From: Notoacmeibacter sp.
Lineage (GTDB): Bacteria; Pseudomonadota; Alphaproteobacteria; Rhizobiales; Rhizobiaceae
NCBI GenBank assembly: GCA_019912385.1
Contig: JAIOIW010000021.1
Location: 1 to 33,760 of the forward strand
Reading direction: 5' to 3'
Length of the DNA: 33,760 nucleotides
This document shows, one piece after another, positions 30,843 to 33,760 of this stretch. Position 1 is the stretch's first letter. Each line of letters opens with the position of its first letter. The translations under genes and the position numbers were made by a program. A model generated the notes under the pieces. It worked only from the letters and a program-made list of their open reading frames with translations. It had not been told where the DNA came from and did not search any database.

Positions 30843-31592
30843 ATGAAAGTCCTGGTACCGGTCAAACGGGTGGTTGATTATAATGTGAAGATCCGGGTCA
30901 AGCCGGACGGTTCGGGTGTCGAGCTGGCCAATGTGAAGATGTCGATGAACCCCTTCGACGAGATCGCCGTGGAAGAGGCGATCCGGCTCAGGGAAGCCGG
31001 CAAGGCCGAGGAGATCATCGCGGTTTCCGTCGGCCCGCAGCAGGCGCAGGAAACGATCCGCACCGCGCTCGCCATGGGCGCCGACCGCGGCATCCTGGTC
31101 AAGACCGACGACGCGCTGGAACCGCTGGCGGTCGCAAAGATCCTCAAGGGCATAGTCGAGGCCGAAGGGCCCGAACTGGTGATCCTCGGCAAGCAGGCGA
31201 TCGACGACGACGCCAACCAGACCGGCCAGATGCTGGCCGCCCTGCTCGGCTGGGCCCAGGGCACGTTTGCCTCCGAGGTGAAGCTTGACGGGGGCAATGC
31301 GACGGTCACCCGCGAGGTTGATGGCGGCCTGCAGACGGTGGAATTGAAGATGCCGGCGATCGTGACGACGGACCTGCGCCTCAACCAGCCGCGCTACGCC
31401 TCGCTGCCGAACATCATGAAGGCCAAGAAGAAGCCGCTCGACGAGAAGAGCCCGGCCGATTACGGCGTCGACACCGCGCCGCGGCTGAAGGTGCTCAAGA
31501 CCACCGAGCCGGGCGGCCGCAAGGCCGGCGTCAAGGTCGGCTCGGTCGCCGAGCTGGTCGACAAGCTGAAGAACGAAGCCGGCGTGCTGTAA
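30843..31592 (+). CDS. etfB: electron transfer flavoprotein beta subunit
   Basis: EtfB with EtfA forms the FAD/AMP-containing carrier that collects electrons from acyl-CoA and other flavin dehydrogenases and passes them to ETF-quinone oxidoreductase. The 249-residue protein starts [18 protein letters not shown] and has [16 protein letters not shown] near residue 36. [11 protein letters not shown] is near 77, and the AMP-binding stretch [16 protein letters not shown] near 118 is the signature of the family. Its length is normal. etfA follows after 164 nt, an unusually wide gap for this pair. It is filled by a palindromic repeat element. Confidence 0.96.
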   Translation: MKVLVPVKRVVDYNVKIRVKPDGSGVELANVKMSMNPFDEIAVEEAIRLREAGKAEEIIAVSVGPQQAQETIRTALAMGADRGILVKTDDALEPLAVAKILKGIVEAEGPELVILGKQAIDDDANQTGQMLAALLGWAQGTFASEVKLDGGNATVTREVDGGLQTVELKMPAIVTTDLRLNQPRYASLPNIMKAKKKPLDEKSPADYGVDTAPRLKVLKTTEPGGRKAGVKVGSVAELVDKLKNEAGVL

Positions 31593-31604
31593 GGAATTCC
31601 GATG

Positions 31605-31703
31605 AGGCCGACCTGCAAACGGCCGGTTTCTCCGCTTCCGGTGCTCACGTACGAGAGTACGCTCCGCTCCGGTTCTCGACACCAACCGTTTTCGGCCCGG
31701 CCT
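31605..31703. repeat. intergenic mosaic inverted-repeat element between etfB and etfA
   Basis: Outer arms AGGCCGACCTGCAAACGG (31605-31622) and CCGTTTTCGGCCCGGCCT (31686-31703) are largely complementary. At the centre CGTAC (31648-31652) and GTACG (31657-31661) flank GAGA, with CTCCGCTTCCGG and CTCCGCTCCGG in direct orientation on either side of the centre. It looks like one of the short interspersed palindromic elements found between genes in Hyphomicrobiales. Transcribed with the operon it would fold into a long hairpin. Confidence 0.6.
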
Positions 31704-31756
31704 GATTGCAATTCGGGCGCCTGAAGAGCAGAAAACGCGAAGCAAAGGACAGAAAC

Positions 31757-32686
31757 ATGGCCATTCTTCTTGTTGCCGATCACGACAACGCCACCCTTTC
31801 CGACCAGAACGCCAAGGCGCTCTCCGCCGCCCTGCAGATCGGCTCCGATGTCGACGTGCTCGTCGCCGGCAAGGGCGCCAGGGCAGCCGCCGAGGCCGCC
31901 GCGAAACTGAAGGGCGTGCGCAAGGTGCTGCTCGCCGAGGACGACAGCCTCGCCGAGCGCCTCGCCGAGCCGGCCGCCGCCCTCGTCGTCAAGCTGGCCG
32001 ACAATTACGACACGATCCTGGCCCCGGCCACCACCATGGGCAAGAACGTCATGCCGCGCGTCGCCGCCCTGCTCGACGTGATGCAGATCTCCGAGATCAT
32101 CGCGGTCGACGGCGCCGACACCTTCCAGCGGCCGATCTATGCCGGCAATGCCATCCAGACCGTGCAGTCCACCGACACCAAGAAGGTGATCACTGTGCGC
32201 ACCGCCTCCTTCCAGGCCGCCGAGACAAGCGGTTCGGCGTCGGTCGAGACGGTCGACGCGGCCGGCGATCCCGGTCTCTCCGCATTCGTGGAAAACCGGC
32301 TGTCGGAATCGGACCGTCCGGAACTGACTTCCGCCAGGATCATCATCTCCGGCGGCCGCGCGCTCGGTTCGGCGGAAAAGTTCCAGGAGGTGATCCTGCC
32401 CGTCGCCGACAAGCTCGGTGCTGCCGTCGGCGCGTCGCGCGCGGCGGTGGACGCCGGCTATGCGCCCAACGACTGGCAGGTCGGCCAGACAGGCAAGGTC
32501 GTCGCACCCGAACTCTACATCGCCTGCGGTATCTCGGGTGCCATCCAGCACCTCGCCGGTATGAAGGATTCCAAGGTCATCGTCGCCATCAACAAGGACG
32601 AGGAGGCGCCGATCTTCCAGGTCGCCGACTACGGCCTCGTCGCCGACCTGTTCGAGGCCCTGCCGGAGTTGCAGAAGGCGCTTTGA
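31757..32686 (+). CDS. etfA: electron transfer flavoprotein alpha subunit
   Basis: EtfA binds FAD and pairs with EtfB. The 309-residue protein has an N-terminal domain starting [15 protein letters not shown]. The conserved C-terminal FAD-binding domain includes [17 protein letters not shown] near residue 195, [23 protein letters not shown] near 225 (for position), [17 protein letters not shown] near 255 and [20 protein letters not shown] near 277. All the FAD contacts usually listed for the family appear intact. The ATG at 31757 has AAAGGA about 8 nt upstream. A strong terminator follows at 32715-32748, so etfBA form their own unit ahead of hbd. Confidence 0.96.
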   Translation: MAILLVADHDNATLSDQNAKALSAALQIGSDVDVLVAGKGARAAAEAAAKLKGVRKVLLAEDDSLAERLAEPAAALVVKLADNYDTILAPATTMGKNVMPRVAALLDVMQISEIIAVDGADTFQRPIYAGNAIQTVQSTDTKKVITVRTASFQAAETSGSASVETVDAAGDPGLSAFVENRLSESDRPELTSARIIISGGRALGSAEKFQEVILPVADKLGAAVGASRAAVDAGYAPNDWQVGQTGKVVAPELYIACGISGAIQHLAGMKDSKVIVAINKDEEAPIFQVADYGLVADLFEALPELQKAL

Positions 32687-32714
32687 GCCTCGTCTTCACC
32701 GCGATCTGATCCAG

Positions 32715-32748
32715 ACCGGGGCGGATCCTGTCCGCCCCGGTTTTCTTT
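32715..32748 (+). terminator. intrinsic terminator after etfA
   Basis: CCGGGGCGGA (32716-32725), loop TCCTG and TCCGCCCCGG (32731-32740) form a perfect 10-bp stem followed by TTTTCTTT. It is the clearest intrinsic terminator in the window and separates etfBA from the downstream dehydrogenase gene, which needs its own promoter in 32749-32866. Confidence 0.88.
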
Positions 32749-32866
32749 GTCGCAGTTTCAGCCCATCGAATCGCTTCATTCCCGCGAAATCTTCGTCTAA
32801 GGTGCACTGCAACAATCAAGGCATCGGACAAGGCGCGGCAGAAGCGCCGCCGGACGGGACAGGATC

Positions 32867-33748
32867 ATGACGGGCAAGATAAAGACTGTGGGCATAATCG
32901 GGGCAGGCCAGATGGGCAGCGGCATTGCCCATGTCGCGGCTTTCGCCGGGTACGATGTCCTGCTGAACGACATTTCCGAGGAACGCATCGAAAAGGGCCT
33001 GGCCACGATCAACGGCAACATGGCCCGCCAGGTCTCCTCCGGAAAGGTCACCGAGAAGGAGCGCACCGATACGCTGGCGCACATCAAGGCAGCGCCGACC
33101 ATGGAAGCGCTGGCCGGCTGCGACCTCGTCATCGAGGCAGCAAGCGAAGACGAAACGGTCAAGCGCAAGATCTACGCCCAGCTCTGCCCGATCCTCAATC
33201 CCGAGGCGATCCTGGCGACCAATACATCCTCCATTTCGATCACCCGGCTCGCCTCCCAGACCGACCGGCCCGAGCGCTTCATCGGCATTCATTTCATGAA
33301 TCCCGTCCCGGTGATGAAACTGGTCGAGCTGGTCCGCGGCATCGCCACCGACGATTCCACCTTCGAGACGGCCAAGACCTTCGTCAGCGCGCTCGACAAG
33401 ACGATCACCGTAGCCGAGGATTTCCCGGCCTTCATCGTCAACCGCATCCTGCTGCCGATGATCAACGAGGCGATCTACACGCTTTACGAGGGTGTCGGCT
33501 CGGTCGAGGCGATCGATACCGCCATGCGGCTCGGCGCGAACCACCCGATGGGTCCTCTCCAGCTGGCCGATTTCATCGGCCTCGACACCTGCCTGTCGAT
33601 CATGCAGGTGCTCTATGACGGCCTGGCCGACTCCAAGTACCGGCCCTGCCCGCTGCTGGTGAAATATGTCGAGGCGGGCTGGCTCGGCCGCAAGGCCGGA
33701 CGCGGCTTCTACGATTATCGTGGCGAAACGCCGGTGCCGACGCGATAG
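32867..33748 (+). CDS. hbd: 3-hydroxybutyryl-CoA dehydrogenase
   Basis: This NAD(P)-dependent enzyme interconverts acetoacetyl-CoA and 3-hydroxybutyryl-CoA in fatty-acid and butyrate/PHB metabolism. The 293-residue protein has the Rossmann motif GIIGAGQMGSGIAH (residues 9-22), NTSSISITRLA near 119, the catalytic His142 in GIHFMNPVPVMKLVE and the dimer-domain start PAFIVNRILLPMINEA near 185. The C-terminal signature is GWLGRKAGRGFYDY. The length is normal and the gene is complete. It stands 180 nt after etfA behind a strong terminator. The etfB-etfA-hbd order is common in Hyphomicrobiales. Only 12 nt of the window remain after the stop. Confidence 0.95.
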   Translation: MTGKIKTVGIIGAGQMGSGIAHVAAFAGYDVLLNDISEERIEKGLATINGNMARQVSSGKVTEKERTDTLAHIKAAPTMEALAGCDLVIEAASEDETVKRKIYAQLCPILNPEAILATNTSSISITRLASQTDRPERFIGIHFMNPVPVMKLVELVRGIATDDSTFETAKTFVSALDKTITVAEDFPAFIVNRILLPMINEAIYTLYEGVGSVEAIDTAMRLGANHPMGPLQLADFIGLDTCLSIMQVLYDGLADSKYRPCPLLVKYVEAGWLGRKAGRGFYDYRGETPVPTR

Positions 33749-33760
33749 GCGGCGCGGAAA

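Noticed and set aside
31605-31703. Intrinsic terminator or IS remnant between etfB and etfA
   Set aside because: No T-run follows the hairpin, no transposase fragment or target duplication is seen, and etfA continues in the same direction.
1-33760. CRISPR array, IS element or prophage genes
   Set aside because: No regular spaced repeats, transposase, integrase or phage structural proteins were found on either strand.

Overview
The window is a 33.8 kb, high-GC chromosomal stretch from an alphaproteobacterium, most likely Hyphomicrobiales (Rhizobiales). Support for this: the left edge reads as the 3' end of an initiator tRNA, which in this order usually closes the rRNA operon; the AioB/AioA/AioX proteins look like those of rhizobial arsenite oxidisers; and the right end has the etfB-etfA-3-hydroxybutyryl-CoA dehydrogenase order common in the group. 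No CRISPR array, insertion sequence or phage gene was found.

Layout. (1) 1-311: tRNA-fMet 3' end and terminator, then a gapless 82-nt degenerate second copy of that module. (2) 312-9044, minus strand: an arsenite-oxidation locus. aioX-aioS-aioR (arsenite-binding protein, kinase, sigma-54 activator) lie upstream of aioB-aioA (Rieske and molybdopterin subunits), then moeA and a nitroreductase-like gene. A good -24/-12 promoter precedes aioB, a likely terminator separates aioR from aioB, and another separates aioA from moeA. No cytochrome c gene lies in the cluster. (3) 9163-22068: a LysR regulator divergent from a catabolic unit of TorT-like binding protein, sugar-type ABC ATPase and permease, PxpA (LamB/YcsF), biotin carrier protein, biotin carboxylase, PxpB/PxpC-type carboxyltransferase subunits, BioY biotin transporter, a cupin, GabT and GabD. 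(4) 22277-30601: housekeeping and membrane genes (YqaA-like, DsbB, HNH nuclease, AlkA-type glycosylase, GluQ-RS, EamA, YihY/BrkB, SDR, HIG1-type, cobalamin adenosyltransferase, rhomboid). (5) 30843-33748: etfB, etfA and hbd.

How the genes work together. AioX-AioS-AioR should sense arsenite and switch on aioBA from the sigma-54 promoter; MoeA serves molybdenum cofactor insertion into AioA. The most interesting unit is region 3. It carries all the parts of a split, biotin-dependent amide carboxylase/hydrolase resembling urea amidolyase with PxpA as hydrolase. It also carries its own importer, a biotin transporter and the two enzymes that turn an omega-amino acid into a dicarboxylate. The inferred pathway is uptake of a lactam (for example 2-pyrrolidinone or delta-valerolactam; 5-oxoproline is the conventional alternative), ATP- and biotin-dependent ring opening, then GabT/GabD to succinate or glutarate. 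This is an inference from gene content.

All calls are made by reading the sequence. No database search was run.
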